Positions 1 through 6,758 of a stretch of 12,115 nucleotides of DNA are shown piece after piece (positions within the stretch are counted from its first letter, which is position 1; each line of letters begins with the position of its first letter). The position numbers and the translations under genes are program-made. Source of the stretch: Bacteroidales bacterium UBA1722 (GTDB lineage Bacteria; Bacteroidota; Bacteroidia; Bacteroidales; UBA932); assembly GCA_002317435.1 (NCBI GenBank), contig DCIQ01000072.1, positions 1 to 12,115 on the forward strand. Direction: 5' to 3'. The notes under the pieces were generated by a model that did no database searches, had not been told where the DNA came from, and worked only from the letters and a program-made list of their open reading frames with translations.

Positions 1-680
1 TCACCTGAACTGATAAATACTTCCGGATGGAACTGGACGCAGAAGATACCGTCTCCTTCGTAGCTCTCCACCACGGAATCCGCAGCTCTGGAAGTGACCG
101 TCAAGCCTTCGGCAATGCACTTGACAGCCTGATGGTGGCTGCTGTTTACCATCACGGAGTCACGTCCGAGCAGCTGACGGAGCAGGCTGCCTTCCACCGG
201 ATAAATCCAATGGTTCCCTTTATGACCGACCCTGTCCCCGATCTGGGAAGGGATATCCTGATACAGCGAACCTCCGAGACATACGTTGACTATCTGCTCT
301 CCGCGGCAGGTTCCGAGGATGGGAATCCGGTTTCGGCGGGCAGCCCTTATCAGAAAGAAATCACTGCTGTCACGCACCGGATTCGTATATACCGTAGCAT
401 TCAGTACCTCTTCTCCGTAATATGACGGCTCCACATCCTCCCCTCCCGTCATCAGGAGTCCGTCGATATGGGACATCAATGCCTCGGCCTCCGCATCCGA
501 ATATACCATAGGAAGCATGACCGGCACTCCTCCTGCCCTGACGACAGATTTGAAATAGCTGCCGTTCATCGAATAGCTCCCGCTGCTCCCCCCGCAGGAT
601 ATCCCTATCAACGGGTCCTTGGCCGCCATCTCCAGCGAAAGAAGGAACAGCAGGCACAATGTTGTGGAAAATGTCTTCAT
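1..680 (-). CDS. Secreted peptidase C26 / gamma-glutamyl-GABA hydrolase-like protein (3' end outside window)
   Basis: The reading frame starts with ATG at 680 and stays open for 226 codons to the left edge, so the C-terminus is missing. Class I glutamine amidotransferase-fold hydrolases of this family (PuuD-like) cleave gamma-glutamyl amide bonds. Seen: a TGGEDV loop near residues 78-83, the nucleophile motif GTCRGEQ with Cys125, an SSHHQAV segment at about 180-186, and the catalytic QFHPE motif with His218 and Glu220. The arrangement matches the family. The first 20 residues form a Sec-type signal peptide (Lys2, hydrophobic 8-15, Ala-Ala before Lys21), so the enzyme probably acts in the periplasm, unlike cytoplasmic PuuD of E. 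coli. It is divergent from the dehydrogenase gene at 949. About 20-30 C-terminal residues are probably lost beyond the window. The substrate is unknown; gamma-glutamyl peptides or peptidoglycan fragments are possible. Confidence 0.88.
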   Translation of the reverse strand, partial: MKTFSTTLCLLFLLSLEMAAKDPLIGISCGGSSGSYSMNGSYFKSVVRAGGVPVMLPMVYSDAEAEALMSHIDGLLMTGGEDVEPSYYGEEVLNATVYTNPVRDSSDFFLIRAARRNRIPILGTCRGEQIVNVCLGGSLYQDIPSQIGDRVGHKGNHWIYPVEGSLLRQLLGRDSVMVNSSHHQAVKCIAEGLTVTSRAADSVVESYEGDGIFCVQFHPEVFISSG

Positions 681-698
681 ATCGTTATGGATATCTAA

Positions 699-741
699 GG
701 ATTACTATTTTAAGTTTCGCACTTGCAAAACTTGAGTTACT
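699..741 (-). repeat. Dispersed near-palindromic repeat, copy A
   Basis: Read on the minus strand, this 43-base segment aligns without gaps to 5377-5419 on the plus strand, with 36 of 43 identical bases. The shared core is AACTCAAGTTT, then GCAA, then CGAAACTT, and the match extends into a shared TAGTAATCC tail. The copy here has decayed arms. It lies in the presumed 5' untranslated region of the peptidase C26 gene, between its candidate promoter and its start codon. Confidence 0.7.
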
Positions 742-750
742 ATGTTCCCT

Positions 751-758
751 CAAAGGTA
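751..758 (-). promoter_or_regulatory. Candidate Bacteroidota -7 promoter element for the peptidase C26 gene
   Basis: The minus strand reads TACCTTTG, an exact match to TAnnTTTG, about 70 bases upstream of the ATG at 680. A TTTTTG at about 782-787 could be the -33 element, but the roughly 23-base spacing is longer than the usual 19-21. The resulting leader would contain repeat copy A. Confidence 0.45.
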
Positions 759-921
759 GTAACTTCCATCTAAAAAACAGTCAAAAACAGGACACTGAAA
801 AAATCTCGATAGTCCCGCGAAGATACGGAAGCATTGAATCTTCCTCAAATCACCCGATTTAACCTGCTTTATTCATACTGTTCCGTTACGAAAGAAATTC
901 ACCGGCAAACCGATAAATGAG

Positions 922-929
922 TATCTTCG
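922..929 (+). promoter_or_regulatory. Candidate -7 promoter element for the short-chain dehydrogenase
   Basis: TATCTTCG differs from the Bacteroidota TAnnTTTG core at one position and lies 19 bases before the ATG at 949, implying a very short leader. No convincing -33 box is visible. Confidence 0.4.
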
Positions 930-948
930 CTCCATATAAAGCCATATT

Positions 949-1719
949 ATGCAGAACAGAAAAACAGCACTTGTCACCGGGGCCACGAGCGGCATAGGTG
1001 AGGCCTGCGCGAGAAAGTTCGCCGCAGGTGGATATGATGTCATCATCACAGGCAGGAACAGTCAGAAGCTGGAGTTCCTGAAAGAGGAACTGGAATCCGC
1101 CGGAACGCGTGTGAAAGTTCTGGTTTTCGATGTCAGAAATGCAGACGATGCCCGTAAGGCTGTCGGATCTCTCGGAGAGGAATGGAGCCGGATAGATGTC
1201 CTCATCAACAACGCCGGACTGGCCCTCGGACTCGAAAGCGAGTACGAAGGGGATCCGGAAGACTGGAACACGATGATAGATACCAACATCAAGGGGCTTC
1301 TGACCATGACCCGGCTCATAGTACCCGGTATGGTGAGCAGAAACGAAGGACACGTAATCAATATAGGAAGTGTCGCAGGGGATGCCGCTTATGCCGGAGG
1401 CAGCGTTTACTGCGCCACGAAAGCGGCGGTGAAAGTCATCTCCGACGGGCTCCGCATCGATGTGGCGGATTCAGCGGTGAGGGTGACCAATCTCAAGCCC
1501 GGACTTGTGGAGACGAACTTCAGTGTCATCCGCTTCAAGGGAGACACCTCACGGGCGGAAAATGTATATAAAGGGATTATTCCGCTGACCGGGGCGGACA
1601 TCGCCGATGTGGCCTTTTACGCAGCTTCAGCCCCCAAGCACGTTCAAATCGCCGAGGTCCTGATTCTGGCTACACATCAGGCTAACGGGACTGTGGTCAA
1701 GAGAAGTTTGGAAGATTGA
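949..1719 (+). CDS. Short-chain dehydrogenase/reductase, YdfG-like
   Basis: A 256-residue classical SDR, normal length for the family. Seen: the dinucleotide-binding TGATSGIG at residues 10-17, NNAG at 87-90, Asn113, and the catalytic Ser141, Tyr154 and Lys158 (YCATK). The C-terminal half resembles E. coli YdfG, an NADP-dependent 3-hydroxy acid/serine dehydrogenase. Shared stretches are the YAGG segment before Tyr154, the LKPGLVETNFS-type segment and the following RFKGD. Family knowledge suggests NADP-dependent oxidation of short 3-hydroxy acids or the reverse reduction, in the cytoplasm; the actual substrate is inferred. TGRNSQK at 34-40, with Arg after the second strand, favours NADP(H). 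It appears to be a single-gene unit, divergent from the C26 hydrolase and convergent with the methyltransferase. No clear terminator is visible in the 96 bases between the convergent genes. Confidence 0.93.
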   Translation: MQNRKTALVTGATSGIGEACARKFAAGGYDVIITGRNSQKLEFLKEELESAGTRVKVLVFDVRNADDARKAVGSLGEEWSRIDVLINNAGLALGLESEYEGDPEDWNTMIDTNIKGLLTMTRLIVPGMVSRNEGHVINIGSVAGDAAYAGGSVYCATKAAVKVISDGLRIDVADSAVRVTNLKPGLVETNFSVIRFKGDTSRAENVYKGIIPLTGADIADVAFYAASAPKHVQIAEVLILATHQANGTVVKRSLED

Positions 1720-1815
1720 TGTTAACGGGTCAGTCAGAACTTTCTCGTTTTGGTAACGGGAAGAGGTAGCTGACACTTTGGACCGACCGAGAGACAACTC
1801 AATTAGCATGAGCCA

Positions 1816-2499
1816 TTATTCCTTCACGGCTATAATGGTCGCGAATTTCATGAACTCATATACACATTCGACCTGTCTGAAACCTGCTTTCCGCAGCATC
1901 GCCAAAGTAAAAGCCACGCTGACTTCACGGTCAAGTTTCTTCCGCTCCAGCCATTTCGCCTTCTCGTCTTCGGTTATGCCGCTATTGTCGATATAATTCG
2001 ACCACCAGTCATTATACGCATTGTCGATATCCGGTGCATCTGCGCAGAACTGGTCAAGAGTGATAAAACATCCACCTGCGGCCAGGGATGAGAAAATATG
2101 ATCGTACAGCTTCTGCTTCTCATCGTTTTCCAAATGGTGTATTGAAAGCGCGGAACAGATGCAGTCGTATTTTCGGGAAAGACACTTCGAATAATCTCCG
2201 ACGATATAATCAAAGTTTGAAAGGCCGTCAAAACGTTTTCTGGCGATGCCAAGCATCTGGTCCGAGAGGTCAATCAACGTGAATTCCGCCTCAGGATACA
2301 GCAGATACATCTGTTCGGTGAGCAGACCGGACCCGGCTCCCAAGTCAGCCACTGTATTGATATCCGGCAGAATGTTTTTCAGTATGCTCACTGATCGGAC
2401 ATAATAATCATCATAGCAGGGGATGAAGTGACGGCGTCCGCTGTCATACTCCTTCGCTATTATGTCAAATTGACGCTTGATTTCATCGGAAGTTCTCAT
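1816..2499 (-). CDS. Class I SAM-dependent methyltransferase
   Basis: I prefer the ATG at 2499 (227 residues). The frame can be extended three codons to a GTG at 2508, but GTG starts are uncommon in Bacteroidota. Numbering from the GTG, motif I (VADLGAGSGLL) lies at 53-63, an acidic ribose-binding Asp at 80, a GD motif at about 104-105, and the LSIHHLE post-motif at 121-127. These are the signature positions of the Rossmann-fold SAM methyltransferases. Overall it resembles small-molecule or tRNA-wobble methyltransferases of the UbiE/CmoA type, but the substrate cannot be assigned. The gene begins 24 bases after the stop of the M3 peptidase gene on the same strand, so it is probably the last gene of that operon. 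It looks somewhat more AT-rich than the peptidase gene before it. Confidence 0.88.
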   Translation of the reverse strand: MRTSDEIKRQFDIIAKEYDSGRRHFIPCYDDYYVRSVSILKNILPDINTVADLGAGSGLLTEQMYLLYPEAEFTLIDLSDQMLGIARKRFDGLSNFDYIVGDYSKCLSRKYDCICSALSIHHLENDEKQKLYDHIFSSLAAGGCFITLDQFCADAPDIDNAYNDWWSNYIDNSGITEDEKAKWLERKKLDREVSVAFTLAMLRKAGFRQVECVYEFMKFATIIAVKE

Positions 2500-2523
2500 A
2501 AAATCCACATGTTACACTATTCT

Positions 2524-4557
2524 TCACCTGATGATTCCCAGCTTGACCAACAGGGCGCGGGACTCCGGGTCGTGGCCGCGGAACGCTCTGTAGAGGCCGG
2601 CCTCGGGGGCGGAACTTCCTTTCGAGAGGATGTTTCTGCGGAAGGAGCCCGCCACCTCAGTGTTAAATATGCCTCTCTCCTGAAAGAGGGAGAATGCATC
2701 GGCGGCGAGGACCTCAGCCCATTTATACGAGTAGTATCCTGCGGCATATCCTCCTGAGAAGATATGACTGAAAGTGGTGGAGACGCAGGTGCCGGGCACT
2801 TTCGGCATTACGTTGAACGGTCCGTAAACTCTGGCTTCGAGCTCCACGGTTCCTTCATCAGGCAGTACAGTAATGTCATTCCAGGCCAGGTCCAGTATGC
2901 CGAACTGCAGCTGGCGTACCTGAAAATAAGCCGCATGATAATTCTGCGAAGCTTTGATCTTCTCTATCAGTTCATCAGGAATCGGCTCCCCCGTGCGGTA
3001 ATCGGTCGCGAACGACTTGAGGAACTCCTTTTCGAATCCCCAGTTCTCCATAATCTGTGAGGGGAGTTCCACGAAATCGTGGTCCACGTTGGTCCCCGTC
3101 ATCGAAGGATATCTTCCACGGGTGAGAATACCGTGAAGTGAATGGCCGAATTCGTGGAGAAATGTAACCAGTTCCTTATGTGTCAGCAGGGACGGAGCAT
3201 CTGCGGTGGGTTTGGTGAAGTTGGTCACGATGCTTATGAAAGGGCGTTTTTCAACGCCGTTCTCCACCGACTGCCCTCTGAAATCAGTCATCCAGGCTCC
3301 TCCCCTCTTCGTAGCCCGGGGGAAGAAGTCGGCATAGAAAAGGGCGAGATGACTCCCGTCGGCATCCTTCACTTCATATACGTGGACATCCTTATGGTAC
3401 ACCGGGAGGTCAGAACGTTCCTCGAAAGTGATACCGTACAGTCTTGTGGCCAGACCGAATACCGCATCGATGCATTTTTCCAGCCGGAAAAAAGGTTTCA
3501 GCTGCTCATCACTCAGGTCATAAAGTGACTCCCTGTATTTCTCGGACCAGAAACTGAAATCCCAGGGCATCAGTTCGTCCCCTTCGAAACCGCTGGCCAC
3601 GGCGAAAGCCTTCAGTTCGGACATCTCCCTTACGGCGGCGGAAAGTGAGGGTTCCATCAGTTCGTCGATGAACTTATATATGTTGGCGACAGAGCCCACC
3701 ATCCGTTCCTCCACGGCATACTCCGCATATGTCCCGTAGCCAAGCAGTTCCGCCATTCTGATACGCAGGGCCGCTATCCGGCGGCATATCCCCGTATTGT
3801 CGAACTCCCCCGAGACGGACTTGGTGCTGTATGCCATATACAGTTTCTCACGCAGGTCCCTTCTGGTGCTGTACTGGAGAAACGGGAGATAACTCGGGAG
3901 GGAGAGATCGTAAGTCCATCCCGTCTGTCCGTACCCGGCTGCGGCAGAGGCGCCCATCTCCCGTACATAGCCGGGAAGACCGGCCAGATCGCTTTCGTCA
4001 GTAAGATTGAGTCTGAAAGCATTCGCGGCGGCGAGGGAGTTCTTCTGGAAAGAGAGGGTCAGCATCGCCAGTTCATTCTGAATCTCCACCAGTTCCGCCT
4101 TTCCCGCATCAGAAAGCAGGGCACCGCCCCGGACGAACGATTTATATGTCTTCTCCACCAATCTCTCCTGAACAGGGTCCAAGTCGAGGCTCCCCCTTCG
4201 GTCATACACGGATTTAACCCTTTCGAACAGTCCGCTGTTCAGCGAAACGTATGCCGCGGCTTCCGTCCTCAGGGGAGATACCTCTTCCGCTATGGCATCC
4301 ATCTGCTCACAGGTGTCAGCCTCCTTCAGATTATAGAATATCGAACTTACACGCCCGAAAGTCTTTCCCGAAAACTCAAGCGCCTCTATAGTATTTTCGA
4401 AGTCGGGCTCCCTGTGGTCGTTCACTATATCATCGACCTCTTCCTTCAGTTCTTTCAGTCCCTGCCTGAAAGAGGGAAGATAATGTTCGTCTCGTATCAT
4501 GTCGAACCGCGGAGCCCCGAAGGGCAGGTCCGATTCTGTCAGCAGCGGATTATTCAT
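2524..4557 (-). CDS. dcp: M3-family zinc metallopeptidase (peptidyl-dipeptidase Dcp / oligopeptidase A type)
   Basis: A 677-residue protein, close to the 680 or so of E. coli Dcp and oligopeptidase A. The zinc site is complete: HEFGH at 468-472 gives His468, Glu469 and His472, and the third ligand Glu497 lies in a DFVELPSQIMENW segment. The conserved substrate-binding region SHIFSGGYAAGYYSYKW spans about 597-613. The N-terminal half is the helical domain typical of M3 enzymes. No signal peptide is visible, so cytoplasmic degradation of short peptides, including signal-peptide remnants, is the expected role. Dipeptidyl-carboxypeptidase and endo-oligopeptidase activity cannot be separated by sight. 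It is preceded by the DUF3791-like gene with a 41-base gap and followed by the methyltransferase, all on one strand. ATG at 4557 gives the expected MNNPLL N-terminus. Confidence 0.95.
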   Translation of the reverse strand: MNNPLLTESDLPFGAPRFDMIRDEHYLPSFRQGLKELKEEVDDIVNDHREPDFENTIEALEFSGKTFGRVSSIFYNLKEADTCEQMDAIAEEVSPLRTEAAAYVSLNSGLFERVKSVYDRRGSLDLDPVQERLVEKTYKSFVRGGALLSDAGKAELVEIQNELAMLTLSFQKNSLAAANAFRLNLTDESDLAGLPGYVREMGASAAAGYGQTGWTYDLSLPSYLPFLQYSTRRDLREKLYMAYSTKSVSGEFDNTGICRRIAALRIRMAELLGYGTYAEYAVEERMVGSVANIYKFIDELMEPSLSAAVREMSELKAFAVASGFEGDELMPWDFSFWSEKYRESLYDLSDEQLKPFFRLEKCIDAVFGLATRLYGITFEERSDLPVYHKDVHVYEVKDADGSHLALFYADFFPRATKRGGAWMTDFRGQSVENGVEKRPFISIVTNFTKPTADAPSLLTHKELVTFLHEFGHSLHGILTRGRYPSMTGTNVDHDFVELPSQIMENWGFEKEFLKSFATDYRTGEPIPDELIEKIKASQNYHAAYFQVRQLQFGILDLAWNDITVLPDEGTVELEARVYGPFNVMPKVPGTCVSTTFSHIFSGGYAAGYYSYKWAEVLAADAFSLFQERGIFNTEVAGSFRRNILSKGSSAPEAGLYRAFRGHDPESRALLVKLGIIR

Positions 4558-4598
4558 AACAAAACATTGAAGGCCTCGAAAAGGCTATTCCCGAATAA

Positions 4599-4820
4599 TT
4601 ACGAATTAGACAAGTATCCTCCATTATTCAGACGACAAACGATCAACTCATCTACGGCATCTTCGATGGACTGAAGATGCTCCACATCATAAAATTCCAC
4701 CAGAAACGAAATTCCTCCGAACTGATGTAAGTATTGGAAAGCATCTTTGGTCGTGATATTGAATCTTCTGCCCAAAGCCCTGATACATGCATTAGTATAT
4801 GGAATCTGATATTTCGTCAT
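4599..4820 (-). CDS. DUF3791-like small protein
   Basis: A 73-residue soluble protein. The pattern 'KDAFQYLHQFGGISFLVEFY' followed by 'VEHLQSIEDAVDEL' and a C-terminal cysteine/NNGG segment resembles DUF3791. Members of that family are small Bacteroidota and Firmicutes proteins often found next to DUF3990 genes. No DUF3990 partner is seen here, so any toxin-antitoxin reading would be speculative. A TACATTTG promoter core ends only four bases before the ATG. The stop lies 41 bases before the M3 peptidase start, so the two may be co-transcribed. Function unknown. Confidence 0.72.
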   Translation of the reverse strand: MTKYQIPYTNACIRALGRRFNITTKDAFQYLHQFGGISFLVEFYDVEHLQSIEDAVDELIVCRLNNGGYLSNS

Positions 4821-4824
4821 ACCA

Positions 4825-4832
4825 CAAATGTA
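4825..4832 (-). promoter_or_regulatory. -7 promoter element for the DUF3791/dcp/methyltransferase operon
   Basis: The minus strand reads TACATTTG, an exact TAnnTTTG match, ending four bases before the ATG at 4820. Transcription would begin at or within a few bases of the start codon, implying a leaderless or nearly leaderless message. No strong -33 TTTG is visible at the usual spacing. Confidence 0.5.
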
Positions 4833-4888
4833 TATCTTTTTCCTGATACATTATCAGCTGATTACTCCAGATGTTGTAAAGATATTTC

Positions 4889-4974
4889 TTTCAGGCCCAA
4901 AAACGCCCGATACGGGCCTGAAGCAGTTAACATTGATGCTCACAAGCCTGAAAACGGTCATTTCGGGCCTGAAA
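4889..4974. repeat. GCCTGAA repeat cluster with a 9-bp hairpin
   Basis: TTCAGGCCC at 4890-4898 and GGGCCTGAA at 4914-4922 form a perfect 9-bp stem around a 15-base loop. Two further copies follow in the same orientation as the right arm: AAGCCTGAAA at 4944-4953 and GGGCCTGAAA at 4965-4974. No T-tract follows on either strand, so a terminator role is not supported. Unit spacings of 30 and 21 bases are multiples of three, but the encompassing plus-strand frame does not look like a real protein. Confidence 0.6.
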
Positions 4975-5036
4975 GGCATAGTTCAAGAAACATGAATGCA
5001 GCGGTCTTAGCGTCTCCGCAGCAAATGTTTGTCGTG

Positions 5037-5282
5037 CAGGGAGGACCGTCGGAACTTTCTTGTTTTTAAGTGGTCCCTATGTCAGATGATTTTATCTGGC
5101 ACGGGGAATATCTATAAGTAATTGACACTCCACATTTTATAGTACATATCTATGTCAAATCCCCTCCCATAAGCCGGCATCTGACATAGACATTATACGA
5201 TAATTTATTATATGTCAATATTTTAACAATATGCTATCATGCCAGATGAAATGGCTGATATGGATGTGACGGTCCTCCCCGC
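5037..5282. repeat. Candidate MITE-like segment bounded by inverted GAGGACCGTC arms
   Basis: GCAGGGAGGACCGTC at 5037-5051 faces GACGGTCCTCCCCGC at 5268-5282 as an inverted repeat with one mismatch. The pair encloses about 216 AT-rich bases that contain further nested inverted repeats. There is no internal gene. The borders are inferred from the arms only, and no target-site duplication was established. Confidence 0.35.
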
Positions 5283-5350
5283 AGGCCCTCCGGAGACCTG
5301 ACTGGCCACTAAAGCGAAAGGCCTCCGGCTGACCTGCGGGGAGGACCGTC
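5268..5350. repeat. Long GC-rich hairpin with perfect 18-bp arms
   Basis: GACGGTCCTCCCCGCAGG (5268-5285) and CCTGCGGGGAGGACCGTC (5333-5350) are perfect reverse complements. Inner CCGGAG (5290-5295) and CTCCGG (5323-5328) extend the pairing. It lies 60 bases beyond the TolC stop on the downstream side of the export cluster and could act as a transcript-end structure on either strand. No T-run of terminator length follows. Confidence 0.65.
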
Positions 5351-5376
5351 AAAACCAAGTGGAAAATCGCATTATC

Positions 5377-5419
5377 ACTAACTCAAGTTTCGCAAATACG
5401 AAACTTGAGTTAGTAATCC
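5377..5419 (+). repeat. Dispersed near-palindromic repeat, copy B, overlapping the TolC stop
   Basis: ACTAACTCAAGTTTCG (5377-5392), a six-base loop CAAATA, and CGAAACTTGAGTTAGT (5399-5414) form a perfect 16-bp hairpin. The TAA stop of the TolC gene (5410-5412) lies in the right arm, and the shared TAGTAATCC tail encodes the last two residues and stop of TolC on the minus strand. It is homologous to copy A at 699-741. As the first hairpin after the operon it may stabilise or end the transcript, but it lacks a following T-tract. Confidence 0.75.
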
Positions 5420-6732
5420 CCTGCATAAAATTCAATTATTTTAGTCCGAAGTATATATTCGTATTTGGACTGGAGTCTCTTCCCCCGCGCTTGGAACAAG
5501 TTACTGACAGCTGCGCTGTAATCGCAGTAAGTAGCAGCACCCACATCGTATTTCTCTTTCGTGTGACGGAGGGCCTCGACATACTTGTCAACGTCAGCGG
5601 CCAGAAGTGTGTATCTCTCGTATGCGGCATTGGCATTTACGATGGCCTGACGCACCTCTTTTCCAAGTGTTGTTTTGTTCTGTTCCAACTCGTATGCCGC
5701 CCGTGAGCAGACCAGTTTTTTCTGTCGGACTGTATTGGAAACGTTTATCGCACTGAGTATGGGGATGTTGATGGATAGAGAGACGTATGCGCTCAGGTTA
5801 TCCCTGAACTGGTCATGGAAAAGGTATTCGGAGCCGTCATTCCGGGTGCGGGCATTCGAAAATGAGGAACCGTAACCGCCGGAGAGTTTCAACGTGGGCC
5901 AATATGATGCTGACGCTATTCGCACATCGTGTTCAGCCACGTCAACAGCCAACTCCCGCTGCCTGATTTGCGGCAGACCCATCGCCGAAGATACCACATC
6001 CGTTTCATTCCACAGGCGGGGGACTATTTCATCCTGCTCCTCAAAAGATACGTCAAAATGCTCCCAGTCCTCTATCTGCAGAAGTTCGCACATCGCGACC
6101 TTGTCGATGTCAAGGTTCCTGACCGCTTCCGCCAGTTCCACGCGGGCGTTCGTGACATCTGCCTGAATGTTCAGCAGGTCACCCTCCGTGGCCGCCTTAT
6201 GCCGTACTTTCCGTGAGATGAACTCCTCCTGCTCCTGAAGAATCTCAATTTTGTTCTCGCAGATAAGAATAGCCTCCTTGTCAAGGACGATGTTCAGAAA
6301 GATGGCTGTCACTTGAAGTGACAGGTTGTTTATCGTTTTTTCCGTTTCAAGCAGGGCGGACTGGAGATTGATTCTCGATTTCTTCACATTCTGCGACCTG
6401 TCAAATCCCGAGAACAGTGTCATTGATGCCCCGACAGCGGCACTCATGTCAAACACAGTCCTGTTGGAGAGGAACTGATATGTCGTCGGATCAAGTACAC
6501 GACCGGTAGAGGTATTGTCCTGATTTGAAATGGAAAGAGATGGGATATATGCCTGGGAACTGGCTTTAACACCCAATTTAGAAATGTCCGCATTCACTTT
6601 TGCTTGATTAACTGAATAATTGGTGGAGATGGCTGTCGAAATACATTCTTCAAGAGAGAAGGATATGTCAGCTGCATTACCAATTACACAAGTTAACAAT
6701 ATGGACAACGATAAGGAGTTCATAGGGGCCAT
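5410..6732 (-). CDS. TolC-family outer-membrane channel protein
   Basis: A 440-residue protein with a signal peptide: start MAPMNSLSLS, a hydrophobic run to about residue 17, and an AxA-type site ending GNAA near residue 21. Met4 (start at 6723) would serve equally well. The mature part has the TolC layout of two related halves. 'SLEECISTAISTNYSVNQAK' at about 26-45 is the typical first helix. Long amphipathic, coiled-coil-prone helices follow. A second repeat begins near 'ASASYWPTLKLSGGYG' at about 274-289. The family forms a trimeric channel spanning the outer membrane and periplasm that docks on an HlyD-type adaptor. It is last in the export operon, 26 bases after the CPBP stop, and should complete the exporter formed with the HlyD and C39-ABC proteins. 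Its stop codon is embedded in repeat copy B. Confidence 0.92.
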   Translation of the reverse strand: MAPMNSLSLSILLTCVIGNAADISFSLEECISTAISTNYSVNQAKVNADISKLGVKASSQAYIPSLSISNQDNTSTGRVLDPTTYQFLSNRTVFDMSAAVGASMTLFSGFDRSQNVKKSRINLQSALLETEKTINNLSLQVTAIFLNIVLDKEAILICENKIEILQEQEEFISRKVRHKAATEGDLLNIQADVTNARVELAEAVRNLDIDKVAMCELLQIEDWEHFDVSFEEQDEIVPRLWNETDVVSSAMGLPQIRQRELAVDVAEHDVRIASASYWPTLKLSGGYGSSFSNARTRNDGSEYLFHDQFRDNLSAYVSLSINIPILSAINVSNTVRQKKLVCSRAAYELEQNKTTLGKEVRQAIVNANAAYERYTLLAADVDKYVEALRHTKEKYDVGAATYCDYSAAVSNLFQARGKRLQSKYEYILRTKIIEFYAGDY

Positions 6733-6758
6733 TTGATAATTTAATATAGCGGGGAGAC

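Larger units (their letters stand above)
4821..5409. other. 589-base intergenic, repeat-rich region
   Basis: No convincing protein gene lies between the DUF3791 start and the TolC stop. The stretch holds a promoter core at its left end, GCCTGAA-type repeats (4889-4974), an inverted-repeat-bounded AT-rich segment (5037-5282), a long GC-rich hairpin (5268-5350), and repeat copy B at its right edge. Perfect internal inverted repeats include TATGTCAGAT (5078-5087) with ATCTGACATA (5179-5188), and ATCTGGCA (5094-5101) with TGCCAGAT (5240-5247). Confidence 0.7.

Noticed and set aside
27..425. Plus-strand 132-residue open frame
   Set aside because: It is antisense to the peptidase C26 gene, whose catalytic motifs are unambiguous.
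1720..1815. Terminator between convergent dehydrogenase and methyltransferase genes
   Set aside because: Only short scattered complementarities are visible and no stem with a T-tract. A 24-base stretch here resembles 5047-5070 (about 20 matches), but it is too short to interpret.
2500..2508. GTG start for the methyltransferase
   Set aside because: It adds only three residues. The ATG at 2499 is preferred because GTG starts are rare in this phylum.
4573..4585. Small GCCT/AGGC hairpin between the DUF3791-like and dcp genes
   Set aside because: A four-base stem without a proper T-tract is too weak to call a terminator.
4734..5069. Plus-strand 111-residue frame with repeated PE-type units
   Set aside because: It begins inside the DUF3791-like gene on the other strand and continues into the GCCTGAA array. 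The apparent protein repeats follow from the DNA repeats.
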